From Ailurus styani (taxonomy: Eukaryota > Chordata > Mammalia > Carnivora > Ailuridae): a stretch of DNA of 64,000 nt. Position numbers and translations under genes: made by a program. A model generated the notes under the pieces. It did no database searches. It saw only the letters and a list, made by a program, of their open reading frames with translations, and was not told the origin of the DNA. The stretch spans positions 15,199,483-15,263,482 of the forward strand of contig LNAC01000003.1 of NCBI GenBank assembly GCA_002007465.1. The letters run 5' to 3'. Every line of letters starts with the position of its first letter. Within the stretch, counting starts at the first letter, position 1. This document shows, in pieces, positions 1 through 12,384 of the stretch.

Positions 1-1060
1 TTTTAAAACTAAGTCAGGGAAGAGGTATGGGGATAAGGTAGGAAATCAGATAAGAAAAACAAAGGATGCAGGCATATTGGCCTTAAGTAGTCTTTTTCTG
101 TTTCTGAGATTTCTTATGTTCTTTTGCTCTGAGCCAAGATCAATTGAGATTAATCAGTTGTATAGAAAGCATTGTGATCGCATTGCAGGCTTTTAAAGTT
201 TAAATTTGTTTATTGAGCACAATTTGGTTAGCATCAGGTGCTGAAGCTATAGACACCAACACTAGCATAGAAATTACTTTATTTAGCTCCCAGTTGTAAG
301 TTTCTATAGCAACTGGGTCCTATACCAGAAAGCTGAGATTCTAGAGCTCAAATGATTCAGTCAGAGATGGCAATATTATATTTGGGGGACACTTGCTTCC
401 TTTTCCCATTTCCCCTCTTTTTTCGTGAGAAGTTTCTTCAATGTGACTGTCTGCTTAGTCATACTTTTAATTACACCTTTTGCCCTGAACCTTCTCTTGG
501 CAGCAGCATAAAGTGTCTATTTCGGTTGTGTTTCGATTTCCATTGACTAGTTAGCATGTGGATGCAGAGGAGGTGGATGTGATCTGTTTTAAATACAGTT
601 AAAAATTGCAAGAAGTGAGGAAGTGTCCATGGTGCCAAATTTAGTTAGCCATTCAAGGCAGAAATTAGGATGTTGATTCAAAAAGGAAACCTAATTTAAT
701 TTATACATCATGCTTTCCTTCTGTTCATAAATGTCATGTCATGATCTTTTCACACATGTGGAATGTCCCTTACGAAGGTTTCCTTTTTTAAAATTCTTAA
801 GAAAACATATATTTGAAACAAAATTGATTTTATTTTTGTGTTTATATATGAATGTTTTTATTGTCACAAGTAGGGATTTTTCTGGAGAGCCTCGTTATGG
901 TTGAAGTAATATTTTATGATGGTAGTTTAGGCAATACCACAGAAAGATTTAGGAAAAAATAATTACATCTGGGTTTCAGTTGAGACAATAATCACTACAT
1001 TAAAAAAAACCAACATAGGAACATTCTTTCTGTCCATGTTTTTGAATGGTTTGGAAACAA
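1..1060. other. Unassigned AT-rich sequence
   Basis: No gene, exon-like reading frame or recognisable repeat family is visible here. Short open frames lack codon bias or similarity to anything I recognise. Confidence 0.5.

Positions 1061-1061
<1 letters not shown>

Positions 1062-1103
<42 letters not shown>
1062..1103. repeat. (CA)n microsatellite with adjoining purine tract
   Basis: About 20 uninterrupted CA units run directly into a short GGGA/GA purine tract ending near 1129. The open frames reported over it on the minus strand are artefacts of the repeat. It is probably length-polymorphic. Confidence 0.95.
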
Positions 1104-1106
<3 letters not shown>

Positions 1107-1129
1107 GGAGGGAGGGAGAGAGAAAAAAA

Positions 1130-2947
1130 CCTTGGATAAAATAAATTCACACAGGAAATACATATTTTAAATAATGTCACTGTTTTAATGAAAGTCTGTT
1201 TTATAAGAACTCGTTTTTGATATCTGAAATAATCACTAACTGCTTTAAAGTCTAGTTAGCAGAAGAATGGTTACCATATAACATATGGCATAGACTATTA
1301 GTTTGGAGAATGATGAGAATATACTGTAAAAACAAAAATTCTATGTGTGCCCCAATAAAACAAAACAAAACAAAAGATTTCCATTTAATGTTCACATTTA
1401 TTGCTAACTTGGGGCCTATTAACATTTGGAAAATACAAATTCTAAGAGGCAGCTGCTAGAGATTGGCCAATTATAATTTCACAATTCAAAGAGAAAATCT
1501 TATTTGACTCTAAAATTCTGTACTTGTCTTCGTTTTTCATGAATTATCACACAGCCAAAACACAGTGTGTGTGAGAGGAAAGATAAAACAGATTTGCTTC
1601 CTGATCGTCTGCAAAAGCACATCACCTCAGATGACCTTGGTTCTTTTGGCACTATATAAGGAATTTTCTTCTTCTAATTTTACAACAAATTTAATTATAA
1701 TAAAATCAATTGTGTGAGTAAAATAGATTGTGATTATATCCATTTGTTCTGTTTCTATGAGGAATCTTTAAATGTCACTAGTCTTGTAGTCAAGTGTTGA
1801 TGCCAGTGCTATTATGTCTTAAAATACCCAAAAGTCACGTGAGACCAATTTTTGATCTCTCAGACAAGTAGGTTCCAGAACTCTGTTAAAACTCTGAGTG
1901 CTAATTATTTAACAAAACATGGATGGAGAAAAAAATTTGATGAATAAGGAGCAATTATTAGCCCATACTCATATTTGTGAATATCAGGATTTGGAACTTC
2001 TACAAAATAGATTATGTCATGGATCACTGACTTTATATTTCCTTTTCAAATCCATTCATGATATAGTTTTTTCTTCAGGTAACTAGTAATAATATTGTTT
2101 AATTTAAAACATTTGGATCACCTAATGCAGAAACTTGATTAACAATGTTAATCAAGTTAAATGTTTATTCAGAATAATACATAGAATGTAGACCTTGGAA
2201 ACAGCAAGTCAGATTTCTTAATATTTTATTGGAGAAATGAAAATAGCAATTATTGAAGTAGATAAATAATTCATACAGTTTGGTTTTATTGGCTAAATCA
2301 AAATAGGCTTATTTTAAAACATGTATTTTAGTCAAAAATCAATTTTTTTTATCACTAACCAATCATAACTGATTCCCATATAATTTCTGTTGGTAGCATC
2401 AACAAAAAATAAATCCAGATTAAAGGATTAGAGTGTCAAAAGATTTTGTGTGTGTGTGTGTGTGTTATGTACAAAAAAGAGTTAAAACATTAGACCTGAG
2501 GCTATGCTCTTTAGAAGACTTGTTTGCAAGGTTGGCCATTGGCTCGGTTCTGAGAACTTGGCTTCTGAAACTCTCCCTAACTGATAGGCTGATTTTGCTG
2601 GGCCTAGACTTTATACAAACAATGTGTTTTATAGTGACATCTGCTTTCCTTCTGTGGGTCTGGTATTTTCATATTTGTTAGGCAGAGAATGCCTATGTGA
2701 CCAGTGCTCAATGAAACCTCTAAACTCTGAGTTTAAAATGGGCTATTATGGAAACATTACTTATACATGTTCTTACTTTTTTTTTTTTCCTAAAAGGAGA
2801 AGGTGCTGTGTGTGACCTCTGACACTAAGGAGGAGGGAGATGATAAAGGGATTCCCATAGATTTCTCCTGCCTTTACCTAATGTCTTTTTCTCATCTGAC
2901 ATGAGCTCTACTACGTTTTCATAATAAATATTTTCCATTAGTACAAC
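1130..2947. other. Unassigned sequence with one short TG repeat and one hairpin
   Basis: No gene is recognised. It contains a short (TG)n run at about 2446-2465 and a perfect 12-bp inverted repeat at 2132-2158, listed separately. The rest is AT-rich sequence that I cannot place. Confidence 0.45.
2132..2158. repeat. Perfect 12-bp inverted repeat, 3-nt loop
   Basis: The arms aacttgattaac (2132-2143) and gttaatcaagtt (2147-2158) are exactly complementary around the loop aat. No coding or repeat context explains it. Confidence 0.9.
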
Positions 2948-3548
2948 TGTCAGGAATGAGGCAGTGTCTGCATCGTGTGATCGGAGGTCTCTGTCCTTGG
3001 ATTCCCCACCAGATTTATCTGGGGATCCACACTCAGAATAAAGACACCAGAAGGAAAGTAGCAAACACAAAGTTTATTAAAGCAAAAACATACTCTCAAG
3101 GTGGGAGAGCAGGCAGTTTCCACGAGGTGGAACCAACCCTGAGGTTGTTTTGGGATTGGATATAATTGGTTGTCTCTGGGCTGGGAGGAGCAGTGAAATA
3201 CAGTGGGGTGGTCCCTAATGGAAGCTGATTCCAATCCTTTGGAAAACCTGTAGGAGGTACAGTTTGGGAGGGGGAGTTTTGGACCCTTTGAGGTTTGTAC
3301 CGAACTGTTGAACTGTCATGGCAGCCTTTCTGAATGCAGGGGCTGTGCCTAATACAAATGCGTTATCATGAGTCTAGGGGTTACCCTAGGACAGAGGTGG
3401 GAGAGGAGAGTGCACGTTCTGCACCCATGGCTCTTTGGTCTGTCAATCCCAAGGGCTTGGAAGCCACGAGGTTAGGACGTTGAGCTCCCCAGCTCATAAC
3501 GTGTAGCTTATTTATCACCCTCCTTGCCTCCAGCTACTGTCTTTATCA
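2948..3548 (-). mobile_element. ERV1 (gammaretrovirus-like) LTR
   Basis: On the minus strand the element starts TGATAAAGACAG at 3548 and ends TCCTGACA at 2948, giving a 601-bp TG...CA unit, a normal LTR size. Two CCAAT boxes lie on the minus strand at about 3155-3169, flanking a TATA-like TTATAT. A polyadenylation signal AATAAA lies at 3073-3078, followed by a T-rich, then GTG-rich U5-like segment. Directly upstream (3549-3557) is the purine run GAAGGGGAA, which looks like a polypurine tract. So this is more likely a 3' LTR with some internal sequence attached than a solo LTR. No matching 5' LTR was seen in the window, and no target duplication could be confirmed. Family assignment is by structure, not by a database match. 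Confidence 0.72.
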
Positions 3549-3557
3549 TTCCCCTTC
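3549..3557 (-). other. Polypurine-tract-like run next to the LTR
   Basis: Nine purines (GAAGGGGAA on the minus strand) abut the LTR's TG start, the position where a retroviral PPT primes plus-strand DNA synthesis. This is the main reason for reading the upstream sequence as ERV-derived. Confidence 0.55.
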
Positions 3558-5115
3558 AAGGACTTGGGTCTCTGCCTCAGGGTGTTCCTTCCACTGGTCA
3601 TACCTAGCTTCTGGCTTCTACCTAGCACAGCTATATGCCTGAGTCCTGTGAATCTTTCTAGCGTTTCATTAAATATGTGAGTGATCTTTGGGGACCCCAG
3701 AAACAGATTATTACTCTGGCTGAGTTCATCATTGTTGGAGGTTAAAAGAAAACCAAACTGAGCCATGACATGGTTTGAATATATGGGAATAAATATCTGC
3801 AGAGTAAACCTCCATTTCTGCAGATGGATTGTGACAAATATGCTTTCTACCACCTTCTCATTAAAATGCTCATAAAGTCTCATAGTAATACAAAAGCTGG
3901 TGTCAGCTTTGTAAATGAAATAAAAAAAAAGAGATGTCATGGCAAGGTTTCGCATCATTTATATACACTGCACCATTGCTGGTTTTTGTTCTCAGTATAT
4001 CTTTCAAATTCTGGTGAAATTTGAGCTTCTGTTTTGGTGGCTTTGTAGCCAAAGCAGGAAATCCATACAGGAGTGAGTGAGTGAGAGTAGTAAACCTGAT
4101 ATCCAGAAAGGCTCAATGAGACTTGTCTCTCTAAACCTTCGTGCTATATGGAAGTAAAATTAAAACTACCCTTAAAGGTTTATAGACATAAGCTTTCCCT
4201 CATGCTCGTGGGAGGACCAAGTTCACAAAGCTGGTGTGATCTAAAATACTTCAGCAAATAATTTTTTAAAAGACTCTTTATTTATATATTTTAGAGAGAG
4301 ACAGAAGATGTACTCCCTGATCCTGGAAGAAGGGATCAGAAAACATATTGAGGTTATAGAAGATTTTGCTGTTGATGGATGGTGAGTACCCTAAGGGACA
4401 GTGGGCAGGTTTTATAAATGGGGAGTGATAGGAACTAGGAAAAGCATAGAGGATGTGTGGCACCATCTGGAAAATAGAAGGAAGGAGACACAGGGTGGGG
4501 GGAGGTGGTGACCTGGGTATCTTCTATTGTGGCAAATTGATAAAGGGAAAAAGGTCACAGTGGGACTCTTCCTGGTGGTCTTCAGACAAATAAGGAGGCC
4601 ATGAGGCCATGAGGGAGGGAGAGGCAGTAGAGGAGGGTGACCAAGGACCCCCCCCCCTTTTTTTTTTTCTTTCTGTAGAAGATGGTACAGAAGCCAGGCT
4701 AGAAGTGGTCTTATTCTGAAGGCCTAGAAGTCTTTACTGACCTGGCAGATGGAGGCTGGTAGATCTTAGGAGTGTGGTAGATTTTTTGAGTATTTAAATG
4801 CTAATGGCTACTCTTAACACCTGTTAGGGGTTGCTAATGATGTTCAAGCATGAGAGGCTTGCTCTTGACTCTGTAATTTTAGGATATGATACTAAGTGAA
4901 AAAAGGCAGAATGTAAAACAATATTTTAAACCTCACTCCCAGTTTTATGTCTTAGACTGAAGAGAGATGCATACAAATGCATGTTCATTGAAAAATAGAA
5001 TGGGAACATAGACATCAAAATATAAAAAATTATATTGCTGATGTGAGATTATTGGTGATGTTTGCAGTCTTATTTACTGTCTCTTAGATTTCCTAAAGTA
5101 AGCACCCATAATCAT
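3558..5115. other. Unassigned; proximal part may be degenerate ERV internal sequence
   Basis: A 147-codon minus-strand open frame at 3515-3958 runs across the LTR edge but shows no retroviral or cellular motif that I recognise. A C10T11 homopolymer junction lies at 4648-4668. No gene is supported, and the boundary between possible ERV remnant and host sequence cannot be placed by eye. Confidence 0.35.
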
Positions 5116-5124
5116 AAGAAAGAC

Positions 5125-5323
5125 TTTTTTTTTTTTAAGATTTTACTTATTTATTTCACAGAAGGAGAGAGATCACAAGTAGGCTGAGAGGCAGGCAGAG
5201 AGAGAGGAGGAAGCAGGCTCCCCGCTGAGCAGAGAGCCCTATGCGGGGCTCGATTCTAGACCCCCGAGATCATGACCTGAGCCGAAGGCAGAGGCTTTAA
5301 CCCACTGAGCCACCCAGGCGCCC
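5125..5323 (-). mobile_element. Can-SINE (SINEC), full length
   Basis: Antisense copy. It has a T-rich tail complement, a GA-rich tail segment, the body ending ...gccacccaggcgccc, and internal A/B-box-derived tRNA sequence. The target-site duplication aagaaag lies at 5116-5122 and 5324-5330. Confidence 0.95.
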
Positions 5324-5330
5324 AAGAAAG

Positions 5331-6466
5331 CCTTTTATATCAGAAAAAAATATTATTTAAAATGAATAGATTTCAGATTATAAGGTCCTGTATTTAACAA
5401 ATGGTTGCTGAATTGATGATATTTTAAATATTTGTTACGGGTGTTGCTTAATTCTTGAGAAACCAGACTTTATATTTCTCACTAGCAATGATAACTTTTA
5501 ACAATTAAAAAATTAAAATGTTACTAATAACGAAGAATGAGTGTTCTCACAGCTGATTTTCAGTTAAAGTTTTAGAATATGTAATTTAACCAGAAAAGAG
5601 TAATTTTATATTTACCTGAGTGGCTTAAATAATTACATGGAGACCAGGCCAGTATTCATGCCTGTGCTAGATAAACACATACTATTAAAAAACAGTGAGG
5701 ATGATTTAAGGAAAGTCCACAAGTCTGTGTTAGGGAATTTAAATCAGCATTTCAATAATTGAGAAGGATTTAATGTAAAACAGAGAGCCTTTCTGAAATA
5801 AGCAATCAAAATAATTCGTTAAAGCAGTAATTACCGGTAGGCTTGGCTTTTGCTCTACTTGATATGTAAACAGAGTCGGTAAATATTGTTGAAATGACAC
5901 CTCACCTCAGGTAGTTTAACTTTATTGCTGAGGGGAGAAAAGTGGTTCATTATCACCCTGACTTTCCCCCCCCTTACCCCCATGGAATGCAAAAGGGAGA
6001 ATTCAATCAAATGAATAATTGACAAGACCATAAATGGGGGCCAAATTATTATTTCAGTCTATAACATAAACAGGACCAACTAAACTTGTTAAGCAGGATC
6101 AAATTTGAAAGTATCAAAGGTGAATCAAATGGAATTTATAGGTGCTATAGGTTCACATGACTTAGTGCATTTAAGAACATAATTTTTATGAAATACAGGC
6201 AATGAACAAGTGAATGTCATTATTTGCTTCTCTATCGTTCACTCCTGCTTTTACCTCCTCCTCCTTCCATGCCACTTCCCAGTTAGATTTTTCTTAACAA
6301 AAGTAAAATTTGTGTGTTATGAAAGAAAGCAATTTCTCATTACATATGCTTTTGGCTTTGCTTTCCTCTCTTCTTGGGAAGCTTTTATATCTTCCTTTGG
6401 CTGCATCATTTTTTAAGATTAATTTTCTTCTTTTGTTTGGCTATACCTACTTGAGATAGTAATCAC

Positions 6467-6520
<54 letters not shown>

Positions 6521-7140
6521 CGTTTTCTACCTTATGAAATCCTCAAAGGCAGCAAGTGTCATTGACATGTTTGGTGTCTAGATATAGTTTGAGACTAGAA
6601 ACAGGTTTGGAAGTGTTAGAAGCCTATGTGATACATCATTTTGATAATCTAGTACTACTGCTACTGTTATTAGTTAAGAAATGAAGTGAGAGCTAAGTTT
6701 TGGAGATCTGACAGTGAAAGTTCAGGTGCCTTAGAATCTAAGCAAAACCTTTGCAAGAATGATACCCATTGAAATGTTGTAGATGTATGCTATGGTACTT
6801 ATTCAAGTACTATAGTACTTATTCTTCTTTCATTCATTATTTTTCCCCCTAGTTGGCAGCCTGACTGAATTACCACTTGATATTTTGACGTGATGGCAGT
6901 GCCCCATATATTCATTAATATGTATCATGTTTGAGGTTTCAGGTATCATCTGTCTAGACTTTGGGTGAGATGTGTCTTTGAGACCTGAGACCCAAGGTCC
7001 CATACTCCAAGCATCATTACAAAACTGATTCTAAGTTGCAATTTCCAAAGTAATACCAGACTTAAAATGATAGGATGGATTACACTGCATTGCACTTTGA
7101 CTTAGGGTTTAAACAGGAAGCTAGAACTCTGAACAAGTGT
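5331..7140. other. Unassigned sequence with a TG microsatellite
   Basis: AT-rich, and no exon or family recognised. A long TG repeat at 6469-6516 is listed separately. Confidence 0.45.
6469..6516. repeat. (TG)n microsatellite
   Basis: About 24 uninterrupted TG units. No coding meaning. Confidence 0.97.
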
Positions 7141-7156
7141 ATGTATTAAAAGTTTT

Positions 7157-7362
7157 TTTTAAAGTTTATTTATTTATTTATTTATTTGACACAGAGAGAG
7201 AGAGATCAACAGTAGGCAGAGAGGCAGGTGGAGAGACAGGGAGAGGAGGAAGCAGGCTCCCTGCTGAGCAGAGAGCCCGATGTGGGCCTCGATCCCAGGA
7301 CCCTGGGATCATGACCTGAGCCGAAGGCAGCGGCTTTAACCCACTGAGCCACCCAGGCGCCC
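7157..7362 (-). mobile_element. Can-SINE (SINEC), full length
   Basis: Antisense copy with the head form carrying 'ggctttaacccactgagcc' on the plus strand, the mustelid-type variant. The target duplication tgtattaaa(a/g)gtttt lies at about 7142-7156 and 7363-7377. Confidence 0.95.
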
Positions 7363-7378
7363 TGTATTAAAGGTTTTT

Positions 7379-8290
7379 TAATCAAAGGGAAGAAAGACAA
7401 AGATGTGAATTTGGGACTTGGATCAAAGATAGAGAAATAGGTTTTCATGAGAAAATCAGATGGAAAGAGGTTGAAAGTAAGAGTGTAGATACTCAATCAT
7501 TTAGGTCAAGCAATTGGCTTAGTTTCAAGGACCAAGAATCAGGAATAGGAACATAAACTCAGGAATCTAAAGAAACTGGGAGCACATCTTAGGTATACGT
7601 GGTAGGAACACAACCCTTGGGAAAAGATTGAGTTAAAAAAGAAATATTACAGTGGGCATAACCTTTGGCTTAGGAGAATGACTAGGCCCAAATGAGTAAG
7701 TGGAGCACAGGGAGGATATTAAGAAGAGCTGGGAAATGTAGTATTAAGGCAGTGGCACTGACTAGTTTAATTACTAATTACTAGAAATGAAAGAAATAAG
7801 CATAGTTTTTAACAAAGGTCTGGGTCAACATGAGGATCACAACATAACTATTTTTAAGTCCAGATTTATGGTCAGAGGACTCCTGGAGCATAACTTTCTC
7901 TAGTTTTGATTCACATTGAAGATCTGTTGATAATCACCATTTTTATTTCAATAATGACTGGGGCTAAGATGATCTAGGTAGGCAGACACCTTCAGCTACA
8001 GGATAGTACTGCAAAATCTTCCTTGCTCTCTAAGAAGCTTATGCTAATGGAAATAAATTCATAAGCAATCATCTGGAATCTTTCTTTCAATCCATCTTTC
8101 AAGACTTGTACAATAAAGTAGATTAGGAGTAATAACAAAAACTATCACTTTTCCTCATGTAATAATTATGAGATCTTGGTTAACACTCATTCTCCATCCT
8201 CTTAAAACTAAAATTTTGTTTTTTGATAAATACTTTCCCAGCATGAGGAGAAAGATAAGCCGTCACTTTATTTGCACTGATGATGTCATA
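7379..8290. other. Unassigned sequence
   Basis: No gene, RNA or repeat family recognised. Confidence 0.4.
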
Positions 8291-8294
8291 ATTT

Positions 8295-8500
8295 ACTCAT
8301 TCATATAACAATGAGCTGTCTCCTCAGGTGTAGATACAAACATAAATAGGACATGTTCCTTTCCTCAGGTTGCTTACAGACTAGTGAGAAAATCATGCAA
8401 AAAGAATTACAATCCGTGAAGGGTATGAGCAAATGAAAAAAAAGGCATGCAAATTCTATCACAGCCTAGATGAAAGGTACAAATTCATCCTAGGGATGAG
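8295..8500 (-). repeat. L2-like fossil (3' end)
   Basis: The pattern 'ttactcattca... cctttcctcaggttgcttacagactagtgag' resembles the antisense L2 3' end (start of element tail, then the 'ccctgccctcaaggagcttacagtctagtg' block). Divergent, and boundaries are approximate. Confidence 0.5.
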
Positions 8501-8815
8501 GGGAACTTCTGAGATGAATCTTAAATAATGAGGGGCCAATAACTAAATGAAATGAGGGAATGACAATAGCATGAGCAATGACAATGACCATGAGCAGCAG
8601 TGAGGTAAGCCGCCATGATGTGTGCAGAGAAGTGTAAGCAGCTTAGCATTGCTGGACTATCAAATGCAAAGCATTTAATGTGGAAAATGAAACTGTGAGA
8701 CTGAGCAGAATTTGGAAGACAGATCATGCAGATCCATATGTCCCCTGTCAAGGATCTGGTCTCTATCTTGAAGTGGATAAAAATAAAAATATGTTTAAGA
8801 AATAGGGAGTGTTTT

Positions 8816-9017
8816 CTTTTTTTTTTTTAAGATTTTATTTATTTATTTCACAGAGGGAGAGAGATCACAAGGAGGCAGAGAGGCAGGCAGAGGGGGGGGG
8901 GAGGAAGCAGGCTCCCCACTGAGCAGGGAGCCCGATGCGGGCCTCGATCCCAGGACCCTGAGATCATGACCTGAGCCGAAAGCAGAGGCTTTAACCCACT
9001 GAGCCACCCAGGCGCCC
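8816..9017 (-). mobile_element. Can-SINE (SINEC), young full-length copy
   Basis: Antisense copy with the mustelid-type head. It has a perfect 19-bp target duplication, aagaaatagggagtgtttt, at 8797-8815 and 9018-9036. A run of nine G lies in the GA-rich tail segment. Confidence 0.97.
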
Positions 9018-9153
9018 AAGAAATAGGGAGTGTTTTGAGAGTAGGCTCTGGGTGATGGAGTTAACATTTGACAGGAAGAGTCCTAGAATCAGGGCTATCA
9101 ATTAGGATCATGACGATGCAGTTATTCGGTCTCTAGATCAATAAGGTCCAAAT

Positions 9154-9330
9154 CAGTGAATTTAAACCCTGGCTGCACATTAGATTCACCTGGGAGCTTT
9201 AAAAACTATTGATACCTGGGTTCCATCCCAGGCAATTCTGCTGTAATTGGACTGGGGAGATGCCAGATATCAGAAGCTTTAAAATTTTCCCCAAGTGATG
9301 CTAATATGTACCCCAGGCAACAATTTGGGG
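9154..9330. mobile_element. MER5A-like hAT-Charlie MITE fossil
   Basis: The succession 'ggctgcacattagattcacctgggagctttaaaaa', 'cctgggttccatcccag' and 'ttctgctgtaattgg' follows the MER5A non-autonomous DNA transposon consensus as I remember it. Diverged; no transposase is expected in this family. Confidence 0.7.
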
Positions 9331-9690
9331 ATTAGGAAGAAGAGAAGATGAGTACATGCGAAATTTAAAAGACAAAATGTAGTCAATATTTGTATATGTG
9401 GGACAGGAATAGTATCAGTATTAAGAATGGTTCTCTACTTTCCTTCTTGGCTTCTAAATGATGAAAGCACTATCAGCCCTGCTAGATTAGGCAGGTAAAA
9501 GAAAAAGTTTTCAAGAAACATGAGAAGATTGGTTTTGAATGTGTCTAGTTTGGAGTACCAAGATAATCTAGGACACAAAGCTTAAACTTGAAGATCAGAA
9601 TGGAGTTATTTATTTGAAATATCTTCAAATTCTTTAGACTCTTTGCCTCACACAACAGATCTGGGAGGGATATAGGACAAATAACTTTAC
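9331..9690. other. Unassigned sequence
   Basis: Nothing recognisable. Confidence 0.4.
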
Positions 9691-9714
9691 ATTTCATTTT
9701 TTTTTTTTTTTTAC

Positions 9715-10800
9715 ATTTCATTTTTTAGAGCAGTTTTTGGTTCACAACATAGTGAAGCAGAGAAGTACAAAGGGTTCCTATCTACTCCTGTCCCCACACA
9801 TGGACCACTTCCCCCACTATTGACACCCCTCACCACAGTGGTACATTTGTTACAATTGATGAAACTACAGTGACACAACGTTCTCACCCCAAGTCCATAG
9901 TTTATATTAGGGCTCATTCCAGATTGTGTACATTCCATGACTTTTGATGAATGTATAATGACATCTATCCATCATTGTAGTATCACACAGAATAGTTTCA
10001 TTGCCTGAAAAATCCCAGTGTTCTGCTCGATCATCCCTCCCTCCCCCCAGCCTCTGGCAATCATTTATGTTTTTACTGTCTCCATAGTTTTACCTTTCCC
10101 AAAATGTCATATACTTGGAGTCACATAGGGTATAGCCTTTTCAGATTGTCTTCTTTCATTTAGTAACATGCATTTAAGTTTCTTTTACGTTTTTAATGGC
10201 TTGATAGCTCTTTTTTAAAATGCTGAATAATATTCCATCATTTGGATATAGTCTATCCATTTGTCTACTGGAGGACATCTTGGTTGCTTCCAAGATTGGG
10301 TAATTATAAATAGAGCTGCTATAAACATTTGTGTGCAGGTTTTTATCTGAATATAACTTTTCAACTCTTTTGGGTAAATGCCAAGGAGTGTGATTACTGG
10401 ATCATAGTAAGAATATGTTTAATTTTGTAAGAAACTGCCAAACTGCCTTCTAGAATGGTTGTACAGTCTTGCATTCTCACTAACAATGAATAAGCCACAT
10501 TTTTGTCAGCACTTAATCTTGTCAGTATTCTGGATTTGGGCCATTCTAATAGATGTATATATAGTAGGATCTTATTATTTTAATTTGCATTTCCCTGATG
10601 CCATATAATGTGCAATATATTTCCATATGTTTATTTGCCACCTGTGTGACTTCTTCAGTGAGATATCTGTGAAGTTCTTTGGCCTATTTCTTAATCAGTT
10701 TGTTTTATTACTGAGTTTTATCCATATTTGGGGTAACAATCCTTTATCAGATGTGTCTTTTGCAAATATTTTTTTTCCCAGGCTTCTCTTCTTATTCTAT
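9715..10800 (-). mobile_element. L1M-type LINE fragment, 3' portion, antisense
   Basis: The plus strand reads the typical antisense L1 3' order: 'gtatagcc', 'tattccat', 'gtctatccatttgtctactgg', 'ggttgcttccaag', 'tttgggtaaatgccaaggagtg', 'ttgcatttccctgatg' and 'ttctttggcctatttc'. Many indels and stops show an old copy. It begins after a poly-T tract (9693-9711), which may represent its A-tail. Subfamily not assigned. Confidence 0.85.
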
Positions 10801-12169
10801 AAAAATATATTTTTTAAAAGAAATAAATACACTCTAAATAGCACTTTCTGTTTCTCTTCTCCTTTTTCTTCACTCTTTTAGCATATCTCTTTACCTGCAC
10901 AGTTCATCTGGAGGATAATGCAGTCAAATTCCACACATTATCAATGATAATCAGTAAATAAACATGATAATCATAACTGAATGTTGTGGGAATATTTATG
11001 AGTATTATTAATAGGAATTTACCTAAGTTAGTAACTATAATAAAATGTGTCATTACCATCTTGTTTGCTAATGTTAATTTCCCTGCAGAGAACAAGAAAT
11101 AACACAACACAGCTATAATGCTAAAGAAAATGTCATAATGTTGTGGCCTAAAATGTTATCATTTGATTGTAAAAAACTGAAGAAATCATAGATATTTTGT
11201 GGGGCATCCTGAAAAAGTGAAAATGTATTTCAGGAAAAAGAAACAATAAACGGGCATTCTGGTAATTCGTCATTATTCCTCAACCTATGTGGACACTCTT
11301 CTCATTTCCAAATGAAGAAAAATAAATTTTGGCTTAGACATGACTGGTCATAATGGTAGAAAGTACACAAAATGTGGCTCTTATTGGATAGCTATAAATC
11401 ATCCCAGCTGAGGAAACTAAATTATCACAAATCAAAATGCACTTTTGAAACATTGGTCCGGAGAGTAGAATGCAACCACTGTGCTTGTATTACTTTGGTA
11501 TTGATGAGTTTGGAATTTGTTGTGAAAAATAATGGCGGCTATAGTAAGAAATATGAATTTAAACTCTGATTTGTAAATAATTCCACAGGGCTTTAGAGTT
11601 TTAAGGAGGCAAATGAAAGTCAGTGTGCAGAGAAAAACAGGGGTTCAATAGAGTAGTCCTATGCTTCTCATCCATTCCTATCAGCAAGAATATACTCTGA
11701 TCACATAAGTTTTACATATACTTTAAAAAAATGTTCGGCAAATAAAAGACAATTAGAAACCACTAACTTAAAGAATTCTGAAGTTCCTCAATTGGACTTT
11801 TTCACCTGATGACCTTTTAAATTCATTGCTTATAATCATCATTAATCATCCTAAAATCATATCTCAACATTACTGAAGAGAGTAAATTAGAACTACCATT
11901 TCAATCACAACTTACATCTTTCTTCTTCAGCTGCTCAAAACTAGATGCTATGTAATGTATATGCACTTGTATAGTTGGAGAGTAATTGTTTTTTCAAAAG
12001 TAATTTATTAACATTTCAAGTAGGTGTGGTGCAATTTTGAGTTAGTCACTTTTAATCCCATAGAGCTTTCATTAAAACACACACTTGGTATCTTATTTGT
12101 ATGAGTTCCTTGCTACAAGAATTATCACTTAGATATCTTGTCAGTAAATATTAGACTCAGCCACCTGTT
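10801..12169. other. Unassigned sequence
   Basis: AT-rich, and no exon or repeat family recognised. Confidence 0.45.
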
Positions 12170-12177
12170 GAAATATG

Positions 12178-12376
12178 GTTTTTTTTTAAAGATTTTGTTT
12201 ATTTATTTGACACACAGAGAGAGACAGCGAGAGAGGGAATACAAACAAGGGGAGTAGAGAGGGAGAACAGGTTTCCCGCAGAGCAGGGAGCCCAATGTGG
12301 GGCTTGATCCCAAGACCTGGGAATCATGACCTGAGCTGAAGGCAGATGCTTAACAACTGAGCCACCCAGGTGCCCC
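12178..12376 (-). mobile_element. Can-SINE, older subtype
   Basis: Antisense copy ending ...gccacccaggtgcccc, with the head 'gcttaacaactgagcc' rather than the 'ctttaaccc' form. This places it in the older carnivore subfamily. The target duplication gaaatatg lies at 12170-12177 and 12377-12384. Confidence 0.93.
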
Positions 12377-12384
12377 GAAATATG

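Noticed and set aside
963..1180. Val/Cys-rich minus-strand frames
   Set aside because: They are produced by the CA microsatellite.
3515..3958. 147-codon minus-strand open frame beside the LTR
   Set aside because: It crosses from the LTR into upstream sequence, has no motif or domain that I recognise and no plausible start context. An ERV-derived origin is possible but not shown.
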